Below are positions 8,723-17,162 of a DNA stretch of 64,000 nt, piece by piece. Location of the stretch: positions 8,687-72,686 of the forward strand of contig JAYFNX010000029.1 of NCBI GenBank assembly GCA_034933245.1, read 5' to 3'. This DNA comes from Pelethousia sp034933245 (GTDB lineage: Bacteria; Bacillota; Clostridia; Christensenellales; CAG-138). Numbering within the stretch: the stretch's first letter is position 1; the number at the start of each line of letters is the position of its first letter. Under the pieces are notes generated by a model, which was not told the DNA's origin, did not search any database, and saw only the letters and a list, made by a program, of their open reading frames with translations. The position numbers and the translations under genes are program-made.

Positions 8723-9334
8723 TTATTTCTTTTTCATGAATTTGGATAAGACATGCAGGACTCGCAGGAATATCACAAGAATGGTTATATGAAGGCCGTA
8801 TGCGGCGCGCCACTCATACTTTTTCTTCATACCTTTGGTTACAATCGTCGCAATGTAGTCGAAATCTATCGCTAGGTTCAACGCAGCGATAATAAGCGCT
8901 CCAATGGCTACGATAAGCGCAAGCGTAGAATCACCCACAAAAAAGTCCGTCAGGACAGAAGTAAAAAGGGAGCTGATATATACGCCGGCGGAACCTAGGA
9001 TAGAAACAATAAAAAGCGTAAAGACGATGGCTTTAAACTTCTTGTTGACTTTGATAATCCCGCTTGTATAGAGAAACAGCATCACCAAAAATACAAGGAC
9101 GGTAACAGCAAGCGCGATCCAAACGATATTGGCATACTCCTTGGCATAGCTGACGCTGGCGAAAGCGGCAATATAACCGAGCGCGGCCGCAGCAACGGAT
9201 CCTAAAACGGGAACGGAACCCGGCACCCAATAAGCGAGCATTGAGCACAGGATATAAGCGCCTATGACAACAAGGAACAACAGGGCATTGTCGACATTGG
9301 GCGGAAAAAGAAAATATAAAGACACACCGACCAA
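8723..9334 (-). CDS. Bax inhibitor-1/YccA family membrane protein, 5' end unclear
   Basis: The segment FLVMLFLYTSGIIKVNKKFKAIVF, then ALNLAIDFDYI and the C-terminal KYEWRAAYGLHITILVIFLRVLHVLSKF match the Bax1-I/YccA group (about 230 residues, seven membrane helices). The coordinates use a TTG at 9334, which leaves 203 residues and cuts into the first helix. Upstream in the same frame, up to a TGA at about 9442, the sequence still reads like the family (GGEPAASYGEIGIKCLWFWV) but has no ATG, GTG or TTG. Either a start was lost, or a frameshift occurred near the A6 run at 9400. It follows the DUF4203 gene in the same direction; function in bacteria is poorly known. Confidence 0.75.
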   Translation of the reverse strand: MVGVSLYFLFPPNVDNALLFLVVIGAYILCSMLAYWVPGSVPVLGSVAAAALGYIAAFASVSYAKEYANIVWIALAVTVLVFLVMLFLYTSGIIKVNKKFKAIVFTLFIVSILGSAGVYISSLFTSVLTDFFVGDSTLALIVAIGALIIAALNLAIDFDYIATIVTKGMKKKYEWRAAYGLHITILVIFLRVLHVLSKFMKKK

Positions 9335-9490
9335 GGAAAGAACCCAAAACCACAGGCATTTTATACCAATTTCGCCGTAGCTGGCAGCAGGCTCTCCTCC
9401 TTTTTTGCCTACACGTATCGGATTCGCATAGCCTCATTACCGCTGGCGATACGAAGATAATGAGGCTAGCAAGTAACACGCAACCCGTAT

Positions 9491-10069
9491 TTATTTCTTT
9501 TTTCTAGCCAAGTCGGAATTATCATCTTTCGCATATTTCATTTGCGCTGCCGCCGCAACAACCGTTAGGACAAGGATTGCGAGTAGGACATACCATGGAA
9601 AACTCAGCAAATCCTGATTTCGGGTTTCCAAATAGTTCGTATTGGCTATAAGCGCATAGAGGCCGCCGATCACCATGTAAGACCCTTGGAAGGAACTGCC
9701 GATAATGATGAATTCCTTGATGAAAATACCGGCGACGATTCCGCCGATAATAGCTCCGATTAGGGCGGCCCACCATATCGGCTCCATCCCGAAAACGCTA
9801 AGCGTCGTGACCAGCAGCATCGCGGCGAGTAAAGCCCCCACAAGGATTGCACCCAATTTATACAGGGCGTATGCTAATATCGCTAGCAACACACCGATTA
9901 CGATTGCGCCAATAATAGGCCAGGAGCCGCCGCCTATCAATCCGCCGAGATAATGGCCCAGCAAGGCTCCCAAAATCAGCCCCGCGACTGCAAGCCAAAC
10001 CCTGAAAAGCTTGTATCCGAAGAAGCACATCAGAAGACCAATAACAACCGCAAGAATCGTGATAACCAT
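9491..10069 (-). CDS. DUF4203 (TMEM198-like) membrane protein
   Basis: A 192-residue protein with about seven hydrophobic helices rich in Gly and small residues, ending in a charged KYAKDDNSDLARKKK tail on the presumed cytoplasmic side. The pattern of repeated GxxxG helices (LIGALLGHYLGGLIGGG, AALIGAIIGGIVAGIF) fits the DUF4203 family. AAGGAGG lies 7 bases before the ATG. It is probably co-transcribed with the YccA-like gene 157 bases downstream. No biochemical function is established. Confidence 0.7.
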   Translation of the reverse strand: MVITILAVVIGLLMCFFGYKLFRVWLAVAGLILGALLGHYLGGLIGGGSWPIIGAIVIGVLLAILAYALYKLGAILVGALLAAMLLVTTLSVFGMEPIWWAALIGAIIGGIVAGIFIKEFIIIGSSFQGSYMVIGGLYALIANTNYLETRNQDLLSFPWYVLLAILVLTVVAAAAQMKYAKDDNSDLARKKK

Positions 10070-10130
10070 AATAGCGCCTCCTTGATAAGTATTAAGATAT
10101 CCATTATAGTAAAATATTAGTCGAAAAATA

Positions 10131-10511
10131 TCAACAACAATGCAAAAGAGTTATTTTCCAGAGCAAACCACGGAACGTAATTTTCCAAATTACCATCTTT
10201 AATTGTACATCCCGGACAACGTTTGAAAAATGCATTTGGAGTTTTCGGCACAACAACTTTGTCAATCTTGTGTTGCGCTGCTTTTTACATTGTAGGACCT
10301 TGGACGTCGTAGTACCTAGGCGAATTCGCCTCAGGTCAGCCGCTTTATTGCGCATTTCGATAAGACGGTACTGAACAAATTCTTCCCAAACCTTCACGAA
10401 AGGGGAAAGTCGCTTCAGGAATGCCTGGATCAGTTCCTCTCGCACCACAATACCTGACGGTCCCATAGGGGCTTCATAACCGTACGGAACCGAATGATTT
10501 CGCGCCGTCAT
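10131..10511 (-). CDS. Hypothetical protein, possibly frameshifted
   Basis: A 126-codon frame without a clear ribosome-binding site. The first 75 residues look coding (IVVREELIQAFLKRLSPF, a helical segment). After about residue 80 the sequence becomes Lys/Cys-rich and unusual, while a neighbouring frame in the same direction offers KRCPGCTIKDGNLENYV before its own stop near 10119, suggesting a frameshift in a longer gene. I do not recognise the family. Confidence 0.3.
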   Translation of the reverse strand: MTARNHSVPYGYEAPMGPSGIVVREELIQAFLKRLSPFVKVWEEFVQYRLIEMRNKAADLRRIRLGTTTSKVLQCKKQRNTRLTKLLCRKLQMHFSNVVRDVQLKMVIWKITFRGLLWKITLLHCC

Positions 10512-10539
10512 TATTTTTCAATGTTCTTTTCCGAAAGTT

Positions 10540-10770
10540 TTACCGATGCGCGTCATCGCCAACCTGATACAGCTCGACCCGCATTTCTTCGTCTGTCGGC
10601 TTAATAACCAAATATGTTTTTGTCGGATAGTTTTCCAGATGATCTATCCATGTACCGCTGTTTACATAATGGATATAGCTTATTATAACGATCTCGTTTC
10701 TATCGCTTGTTTCACTCGCACAACCGCTGAACAACGCCATGCCAACTATGGCGAATAATAAACCTATCAT
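10540..10770 (-). CDS. Small putative lipoprotein
   Basis: A 76-residue product. Its N-terminus is a lipoprotein signal (MIGLLFAIVGMALFSGC, Cys17), followed by about 58 polar residues with no known domain. The Shine-Dalgarno site is weak, and the frame is closed just upstream, so the ATG at 10770 is the only start. It may be a remnant of a longer lipoprotein; family not recognised. Confidence 0.45.
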   Translation of the reverse strand: MIGLLFAIVGMALFSGCASETSDRNEIVIISYIHYVNSGTWIDHLENYPTKTYLVIKPTDEEMRVELYQVGDDAHR

Positions 10771-11240
10771 GAATGCGAGCCTGCTCGTTTTTTCTCTCCC
10801 TTATTTTTATTGCCATATGTATTGTTCGGGAAGACAGACCATGAATTTCGTCAAAGCATTGATAGCTTTGGATGTGCTTGGTCAATTTTTCGCAAAATGA
10901 GCAAATCAGAAAGCTATGTATCCGCTTTTGATACTTCCGTTCCACTTCAAATGGAGATGCTCAATACAAGCAATATCCAAAAGGCGCACCGATTGTGGCA
11001 TTCCATTTTGAAGTATTTCACATGAAATATAATGGTTGTTGTATCTGGAAATTTTATTGGGGAATTTTTCAATATTCTATCATTCAATCTCAAAATAATC
11101 AAATAAATTTATTCCGATGCTTCCGAACATTGTATCTGATCCCATTTCCGTGGCTGGATCAAGCGTTGCTCTTTATCGCAAAGGAAAGCCTACGGAATTG
11201 AACCACCTCAAATTACCTGCCCAAATTTCTTGGACGCTGC
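10771..11240. other. About 470 AT-rich bases without a supported gene
   Basis: Short open frames occur on the plus strand (10810-11025, 10995-11201), but they have no ribosome-binding sites and no familiar motifs. Nothing else was seen here. Confidence 0.4.
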
Positions 11241-11262
11241 AAAAAAAGCCGTCGTAAACGGC
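11241..11262 (-). terminator. Terminator of the first AraC gene
   Basis: On the minus strand GCCGT-TTACG-ACGGC is followed directly by seven T. It lies 65 bases past the AraC stop. Confidence 0.7.
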
Positions 11263-11326
11263 CTTTTGCTAGGATATCCACTTATTGTTGATCCGGTTCG
11301 TCGCTCCCCGGGTCTTCTGCCGCCTG

Positions 11327-12202
11327 TCACTTTGCTCGGCATTGGGAAGGGGAGATGCCGGTTTGGCTTGTGAAATTGCGATAAAAAGTGGAAAACTCCT
11401 CGTATCCTATGATCTTCGCAATTTCATTGAGCGACATGCTTGCTTTCTTTATCAGCGCCGAAGCATATTCTATCCGCTTGTTGGCGATATAGTGCTTTAA
11501 GGTAACGCCAGTGTAACGTGGAAACAACATGCTTAAGGTGGTCTTGGAGAAGGCGAACCGCTTTGCATGGTCACAAAGACTGAGGGGATCGGTAAAGTGG
11601 GCGTCAATGTATTCGAGACATACGCTCATGGAGCTGTCATAGGCAGCGAGGCTGTTGAGGCTGCCTTTATGCTGCTCATCATTAAAATAGGCCTGGGAAA
11701 GTACGCGCATTATGGCAGAGATAAGGCTGCTTGCGGCAGAACGGTCATTGCTGGTGCAGGCGTCGCTTTCCTTAAGAAGGGACTCGAAAAGGGCTTTCAT
11801 GATAAAGAGCTGACTTTCGTTGAGCATCACTTTCATGCGAATGTCGATGTGCTTTTCATTCATGGTATCCAATTTTAATGCGGCCATAAAGCGATATACA
11901 TTCGAATAGGAAAAGCCGGCATGGAACATATCTTCTTCAAATAAAAGAGAGTATATAAAAGCATTGGTATCGGGGAAAACAATGCGGTGCACAAAATTGG
12001 GCGGAACGATGAATGTATCGCCAAAACGCAGCAAAACAGGGGCGCTATCCGACCAGCGCTGTATCTCGCCGCAGTCAACATAGCAGATTTGATAGAAACT
12101 ATGAGAATGGGGCGCTTGGCTGGTTTCGCTGGCATTAATCCTGTAAACGTGATATTTCCTCTCCGGTGGAAGATCAAAATAATTCAGCGACAGATACCGC
12201 AC
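11327..12202 (-). CDS. AraC-family regulator with N-terminal cupin domain (copy 1)
   Basis: A 291-residue regulator. Residues 1-160 form a cupin-like ligand domain (HSHSFYQICYV, FGDTFIVPPNFVHRIVFPDTNAFIYSLLF); residues 190-291 are a double helix-turn-helix of AraC type (DPLSLCDHAKRFAFSKTTLSMLF, then SLNEIAKIIGYEEFSTFYRNFTSQTGISPSQCR). It is clearly paralogous to the AraC protein at 25.2-26.1 kb, sharing motifs throughout. The adjacent region has no transporter or hydrolase, only a short unrecognised frame at 12364, so its former target may be lost. Confidence 0.9.
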   Translation of the reverse strand: MRYLSLNYFDLPPERKYHVYRINASETSQAPHSHSFYQICYVDCGEIQRWSDSAPVLLRFGDTFIVPPNFVHRIVFPDTNAFIYSLLFEEDMFHAGFSYSNVYRFMAALKLDTMNEKHIDIRMKVMLNESQLFIMKALFESLLKESDACTSNDRSAASSLISAIMRVLSQAYFNDEQHKGSLNSLAAYDSSMSVCLEYIDAHFTDPLSLCDHAKRFAFSKTTLSMLFPRYTGVTLKHYIANKRIEYASALIKKASMSLNEIAKIIGYEEFSTFYRNFTSQTGISPSQCRAK

Positions 12203-12363
12203 AAAAGGCCCCTCCTTTTAGAAAGCGATGCAAGAAACGGGAATTTCGCAATTTCATTCGGAAAAAATGCAATCGCGCACACAGGGATACAAATATAAAA
12301 TGAATACAGCGCCAAACAACACACATTCCTGAGTTCGCACGTCCAGCGCTCGTTCAATAAATA

Positions 12364-12633
12364 ATGCGGGGTGATAAAAGGTTGATAAAAAGAAATTTGT
12401 ACGAAGAAGTTATATTTCAAACAATCATCAGAGGTGCTACCGCAATTTCTGCAGACGTAAGAATAAGACCTGTTGAGCTGGGTTTCAACCATATCAACAA
12501 GGCAGTCAAGGGCTTACCGTATGCAGCCAACGCCGAAGTGACCCAAGAGATTTTCGATACGCTTGCTGTGCTGAGATCGCAGTACGGTACGGAACTTAAA
12601 ATGGAGGAAGCGATTATAGAAGTGGTGCTCTAA
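12364..12633 (+). CDS. Small hypothetical protein or gene fragment
   Basis: An 89-codon frame divergent from the AraC gene. The sequence, for example VRIRPVELGFNHINKAVKGL and IFDTLAVLRSQYGTELKMEE, looks like real coding, probably the C-terminal part of a larger enzyme, but I do not recognise it. A TTG at 12380 after GGGGTGATAAAAGG is an alternative start. It could be what remains of the operon once controlled by the AraC protein. Confidence 0.35.
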   Translation: MRGDKRLIKRNLYEEVIFQTIIRGATAISADVRIRPVELGFNHINKAVKGLPYAANAEVTQEIFDTLAVLRSQYGTELKMEEAIIEVVL

Positions 12634-13429
12634 GGGAAAACGCTACGCTGCGGCGCAGCTTGGCATAAGGAAAACGTGAGCGCATGCGCTTGCTTCTGCT
12701 CGCGCGTCTACTTTCTGGAATGAAACGGGGCATTGGCCTTTTCAGGATCAATGCCTTGCCAGTCTTTCGCTATAGAGCACGGCATTTTTGTTCCGCTGCA
12801 AACAAGCCCGTTATCTGCCAAAAACCTTGCAAGCACCATCAAAAAGCGCAAGACATGTGAAGGCAGGCTGTTTACAACCGAGTTATATATATTTTATCAG
12901 GGACATCCATTTATATAGAGCGGTGCGCACATTGTAAGGAGAAAAGAGCTTCAAATTCATAATATTTAGCAGTATACAAAAAGAATAACTTGACTCTATA
13001 GAAATTTAGCCATATATTAAAAATACAGACAAAATATTACAATGTTTTTTTGTGCCTATCCCAAGCGGTGATTATTTAAAATTCGACAATTTGTAATGCT
13101 GGGATGAGGCTTATTTTTTCAACCCATTTTTGTCCAGATAAAAGCCGGTAACTTGCAATTGCAAAACGTACGATAGTTGGAAGATATTCCAGCTTCGTCT
13201 GCGACCTGGGAAACAAGCCCGGTTTGTTCAACGTTATTCTACCCGGAATGCGCCAGCGGGCAAGCCATAAAGATATGTTCGAAACGGGTATTGCGCCATT
13301 GCTTACTTCAAACGCACGATCGGGAACCTTGTTCGGCTGCTACACTTTGATCAGAGGGCTCTATCTCGGGAAGAAAGGCGATAACGCAGCACACACTCCG
13401 ACAACGGCTTTGACCTTAACCAACTTTGA
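12634..13429. other. About 800 bases without a recognisable gene
   Basis: AT-rich, with only short random frames (for example 12733-12918). The 13224-13727 plus frame overlaps the membrane-protein gene in another phase and shows no family features. I see no RNA gene or repeat. Confidence 0.4.
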
Positions 13430-13444
13430 AAGGAGACGAAAACT

Positions 13445-13905
13445 ATGGCAACACAAACCAATTCTCTGGAAAAAAATCGATGATCTCTCACAGGCTTTAT
13501 GTAGGGTTTCTGAACCCATTGGCAATTCTCATCACGGGGGGTATCGCTGCATTATACTTGACCATCCTGATCAAGGGGAATATCTTTATTGGCGACAGCT
13601 CATTTTTCGGGGACAAAACGGTTCCTTCTATAGGGAAATTGGGGGCTGGAACCTTACTGTGGGTGCTATTTGCGCTTCTCGCTTTTACCTTCATCTTTGT
13701 TCTATTCGCGGAGATTTTGCTCGTTAAAAGGCGTCTCTCAGGCCTCATGATGCTACTGCTCGCCTATGCGTTTCATATTGCTTCCGCAACGATTACCCTG
13801 ATAAAATACCAGGCAGGCTATCCATGGACCAGCTACATTGTGGCGGTTGTTGGTTGTATTTTGATAATGGTATACTATTGGAAAAGACGACATTTATTTA
13901 ATTAA
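13445..13905 (+). CDS. Small four-helix membrane protein with a frame break in an A7 run
   Basis: AAGGAG at 13430-13435 precedes an ATG at 13445 with normal spacing, giving MATQTNSLEKNR and a stop at 13481. One extra A in the run at 13470-13476 would join this start to the downstream open frame (LEKK-SMISHRLYVGFLNPLA). As it stands the membrane part would have to start at ATG 13480 (141 residues) without its own ribosome site. Four hydrophobic helices are visible; no known family. The downstream neighbour is a CPBP protease in the same direction, 25 bases away. Confidence 0.55.
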
Positions 13906-13930
13906 TTGCGTATGCATAATATTGTGAGGT

Positions 13931-14746
13931 ATGAGCGTGAAAAAAAATAATGGCAAGATCGCATTTTTTCTTTTTCTTCTGGCAGCGCTGTACATTTTTC
14001 CTTTCTATAAAATCGTTCAGGCGGGAGGCGTGGAGCAGGCCGGTAGGTATGTGTTTTTAATCATGTGGGTGCCTTCCATATCGGCGCTGGTAACAAAGTT
14101 GGTATTCGACAGAAATCTTCGCGGGCTTGGCTTTCGGCTGGGCAAGTTGAAATATTTGCTCTTGTCCCTTATTTTGCCGGTCATAGCCGGGATGGTGGTA
14201 TATCCCATCGCATGGACAACCGGCATTGGGACGTTTGATGCCGAGAGGTTTCATTCGTTTATGCGTGCTTGGGCTATTAGCATCGGATTTGGGCTTTTTT
14301 CCAGTATGCTCTCTGCGGCAGGCGAGGAACTTGGTTGGCGCGGGTTTTTGGCCCCGGAGCTAGCAAAAAAATTTTCCTATACGAAATCCTGCCTTATTAT
14401 GGCGGTAATCTGGAATATTTATCATTATCCGGTTCTGTTATTTGGTGGATATAATAACGGCGAATCTATCGTTTTGTCTTTGATATTTTTTACCATTACC
14501 GTCACCGCCGTGTGTTTCATCACGGGGTGGATTCGCTTGAAAACCGGTAGCTTCTGGGGAGCCGCTATTTTCCATGCGTCCCATAATTTCTTTATTCAAA
14601 GTGTTTTTGACACAATGACCATTACAAAATCCCACACAACGCTTTTTACAACCGAGTTCGGGATGGGCCTTTGCGTTGTTTATGCTTGTTTTGCTTTCTT
14701 TTTCTGGAGGAAAAGACATGCCTTGGAACTGCCCCCGGAAGCATGA
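13931..14746 (+). CDS. CPBP family intramembrane metalloprotease
   Basis: A 271-residue, eight-helix membrane protein with the three CAAX-protease/Abi motifs: AGEELGWRGF (EExxxR), AVIWNIYHYPVLL (FxxxH type), and GAAIFHASHN. These supply the intramembrane metal-binding Glu and His residues. Members process prenylated proteins in eukaryotes; in Firmicutes several protect against bacteriocins or modulate signalling. The start is ATG 13931 after GTGAGG. It probably forms a unit with the small membrane protein before it. Confidence 0.85.
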   Translation: MSVKKNNGKIAFFLFLLAALYIFPFYKIVQAGGVEQAGRYVFLIMWVPSISALVTKLVFDRNLRGLGFRLGKLKYLLLSLILPVIAGMVVYPIAWTTGIGTFDAERFHSFMRAWAISIGFGLFSSMLSAAGEELGWRGFLAPELAKKFSYTKSCLIMAVIWNIYHYPVLLFGGYNNGESIVLSLIFFTITVTAVCFITGWIRLKTGSFWGAAIFHASHNFFIQSVFDTMTITKSHTTLFTTEFGMGLCVVYACFAFFFWRKRHALELPPEA

Positions 14747-14848
14747 ATCTTGTGGGAATGCAGAAGAAATCCATGTTGCGCACACCGTATAATACAAACG
14801 CTTGCTGAAACGCAATCAGCGGCGAGAATAGAAAATAGTTCCATACAA

Positions 14849-14954
14849 GAACCCTCCTTTGCCGGACTGCATGCAGGTCAGCCACCTGCATAGACAGCAA
14901 AAGGAGGGTTCATTGCGCATGGCGGGGTCTATGGATTCCCTTGCTTTGTGTTTA
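14849..14954 (+). mobile_element. Possible scrap of an IS200-type left end (hairpin plus tnpA start)
   Basis: GAACCCTCCTTTGC (14849-14862) pairs with GCAAAAGGAGGGTTC (14897-14911), enclosing an inner 8-bp stem; the hairpin masks the GGAGG site in front of ATG 14919. This is the layout of the tnpA leader in IS200 elements and is also found in the IS200 copy at 18.2 kb. The frame starts MAGSMDSLA, as IS200 transposases do, and then loses similarity. Alternatively it is simply a bidirectional stem-loop between convergent genes. Confidence 0.4.
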
Positions 14955-15014
14955 TCCGCAACGGTGGCAAACAGCTTTTACCCACAACAACATGCCATAA
15001 CCGCGCAAAGACCA

Positions 15015-15587
15015 TTAAAAATTCGGTGGCGTCATGGCCCATATGGAAATACAGGGCTCATCTCCTACGTTTACGTATTTATGGGGTATGGTGCTGCTGA
15101 AATAGATGCTGTCCCCCTCTTCCAGGTAATATTCCCGGCTCTGTGTTTTCACCATCATCCGCCCCTTGATCACAACACCGCACTCCTCCCCGTCGTGGGT
15201 AACGAACTGCGGCGTATTATCTTCTCCGGGGTCGATGGTGATATACAAAAACTCAATCTTCTTATCCTTTAAATCTTTGGAGAGAAGCTCATAGACCGCT
15301 TTGTTGTTGGAGGCGAAAATTCTCTTTCGCTGTTCCCGCCGGACTACCGGGTCCATAGCCTCGTCCGTTTCTTCTTCAAAGAAATAGCCGACCGATACAT
15401 TTAGACATTTGGCAATCTTCCATAGCGATACGATGGAAGGGCTTACTAAATTGCGCTCAATCTGGCTGATAATGCCCACGCTCAGCTCCGCTGCTTTTGC
15501 AAGCTCACTGATGCTCATGTTTTCTTTCTTACGCAATTCGCGAATTTTCTGCCCGAGTTCAATATGCATGCCGTACTTTTCAACCAA
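15015..15587 (-). CDS. XRE-family regulator with C-terminal cupin domain
   Basis: A 190-residue protein with a helix-turn-helix of the lambda-repressor class (IRELRKKENMSISELAKAAE, then ISQIERNLVSPSIVSLWKIA, residues 15-63) and a small-molecule cupin (about 110-188, HDGEECGVVIKGRMMV, HKYVNVGDEPC). Such proteins commonly control amino-acid or polyamine catabolic genes and sense a metabolite through the cupin. Its start (TTG 15587 or ATG 15569) is unsettled. It is divergent from the DUF819/M19 pair, which it most likely regulates. Confidence 0.9.
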   Translation of the reverse strand: MVEKYGMHIELGQKIRELRKKENMSISELAKAAELSVGIISQIERNLVSPSIVSLWKIAKCLNVSVGYFFEEETDEAMDPVVRREQRKRIFASNNKAVYELLSKDLKDKKIEFLYITIDPGEDNTPQFVTHDGEECGVVIKGRMMVKTQSREYYLEEGDSIYFSSTIPHKYVNVGDEPCISIWAMTPPNF

Positions 15588-15630
15588 CTTTCCTTTGTTT
15601 ATAGTCTATTTTATCACAGAATTCACCCAG

Positions 15631-15694
15631 ACGTATTTCAATTTAATGAAAATATAATCAGCATATTGAAATGTACGTTTCGATGTTGTATTCT
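15631..15694 (+). promoter_or_regulatory. Promoter and candidate operator for the DUF819/M19 operon
   Basis: TTGAAA (15666-15671) and TATTCT (15689-15694) are 17 bases apart on the plus strand. The -35 box lies in an inverted repeat: ACGTATTTCAAT (15631-15642) and ATTGAAATGTACGT (15665-15678). A likely binding site for the divergent XRE-cupin protein. Confidence 0.45.
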
Positions 15695-15932
15695 AATATA
15701 GTAAGCAAAAGCAGCTGCAAGCAAACGGCAAATATCCCAACATCAACATCTAACAACCGACATGCAACATTTACCATCCGGCACCCATACGAAACCTGTT
15801 GCGCAGCACAATATCACCAAGAAATTGTCACTTTCAAAATTATACGAGAGCCAGGAAAAGTACCTACAGCTGTATTTTGTGTACCGTTTGTTTGCCGTAA
15901 CTGCAAATAACAAAAACGAGGGGGATAACGAA

Positions 15933-17147
15933 ATGAACACGCTGATTAGTCCTGACAATGCATGGGCGCTATGGACCATTTTAATTGGGATAGCGGCACT
16001 GAGCATCTATCTTGAGCAGACATACAAATGGGCGTCCAAAGTTACCGGCGCCATCATCGGCCTTGTTATGGCAATGGTGCTGGCAAACTTGCGGATCATC
16101 CCCACAGAAGCCCCAACTTATGATGTGGTTTGGGGTTATGTGGTGCCTCTGGCGATCCCCATGCTGCTTTTCAACGCGAACATCAAGCGAATTTGGCGCG
16201 AAAGCGGCCGCGTTATGCTGATTTTTGTATTGAGCGCCGTGGGCACGCTTTTAGGAACTTTCCTTGCATTTTTAGCCTTGCGTAACCAAATCCCCGAACT
16301 ATATAAAATGAGCGCCATCATGACCGGTTCGTACATTGGCGGCGGCGTGAATTTTGCGGCCATGGCAGATACCTTTGGCGCGGGAGAAAGCTGGATATCC
16401 GCGCTGACCGTGGCGGATAACCTGCTTATGGCGTTGTATTTCTTTGTGCTGCTGGCCATACCTTCCATGAACTTCTTTCTTAAGCGCTTCACGCATCCCC
16501 ATGTGGATGCCGTTGCCAAGACGGAGATCAATAAGGCCGAAGGCGAAACCCAGGCGGCAAAATATTGGGGTCGCAAGGAGATTTCTCTGCGGGATATCGC
16601 GTTCAACGCCGCCCTTGCCTTCGCCATCGTTTGGCTATCCACCATGCTAGCAGGCTGGCTTTCCAAGGTTATTCCAACGGGGAATATTCTGCTCGACCTG
16701 CTTAACGGCGTGCTTGGGAATAAATACATGATGATCACGACGCTGACGGTGCTGCTGGCTACGTTTGCGCCCAAAGCCATGGATAATATTCGGGGCTCCC
16801 AGGAGATCGGAACCTTCCTAATCTATATTTTCCTTGTGGTCATCGGCGTTCCTGCATCCATTCAGGTCATCATCCAAAAATCCCCGCTGCTTTTGGTATT
16901 CACGGCAATTATCGTGGGCGTGAATATGCTTGTGACGTTGTTGTTTACCAAACTGTTCAAGTTTGATTTAGAGGAAGCTCTGATCGCCTCTAACGCAAAC
17001 ATAGGCGGCCCCACCACTGCCGCGGCCATGGTTATTGCCAAAGGCTGGAATAAGCTGGTAGGCCCCGCCATGCTGGCAGGCGTATTTGGATACATCATTG
17101 GCAATTATCTGGGCATTATGATGGGTACGCTGCTGCAACACCTGTAA
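15933..17147 (+). CDS. DUF819 family membrane transporter-like protein
   Basis: A 404-residue protein with about eleven membrane helices. Family landmarks: VVPLAIPMLLFNANIKRI, MTGSYIGGGVNFAAM and the near-C-terminal ANIGGPTTAAAMVIAKGW. DUF819 proteins (YjcL type) are thought to be permeases, but substrates are unknown. ATG 15933 is chosen since GAGGGGG stands 10 bases upstream; the frame is open further up without a ribosome site. It is followed after 15 bases by an M19 dipeptidase, so a dipeptide or related amide is a reasonable substrate guess. Confidence 0.88.
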   Translation: MNTLISPDNAWALWTILIGIAALSIYLEQTYKWASKVTGAIIGLVMAMVLANLRIIPTEAPTYDVVWGYVVPLAIPMLLFNANIKRIWRESGRVMLIFVLSAVGTLLGTFLAFLALRNQIPELYKMSAIMTGSYIGGGVNFAAMADTFGAGESWISALTVADNLLMALYFFVLLAIPSMNFFLKRFTHPHVDAVAKTEINKAEGETQAAKYWGRKEISLRDIAFNAALAFAIVWLSTMLAGWLSKVIPTGNILLDLLNGVLGNKYMMITTLTVLLATFAPKAMDNIRGSQEIGTFLIYIFLVVIGVPASIQVIIQKSPLLLVFTAIIVGVNMLVTLLFTKLFKFDLEEALIASNANIGGPTTAAAMVIAKGWNKLVGPAMLAGVFGYIIGNYLGIMMGTLLQHL

Positions 17148-17162
17148 TAACCGGAGGAAATC

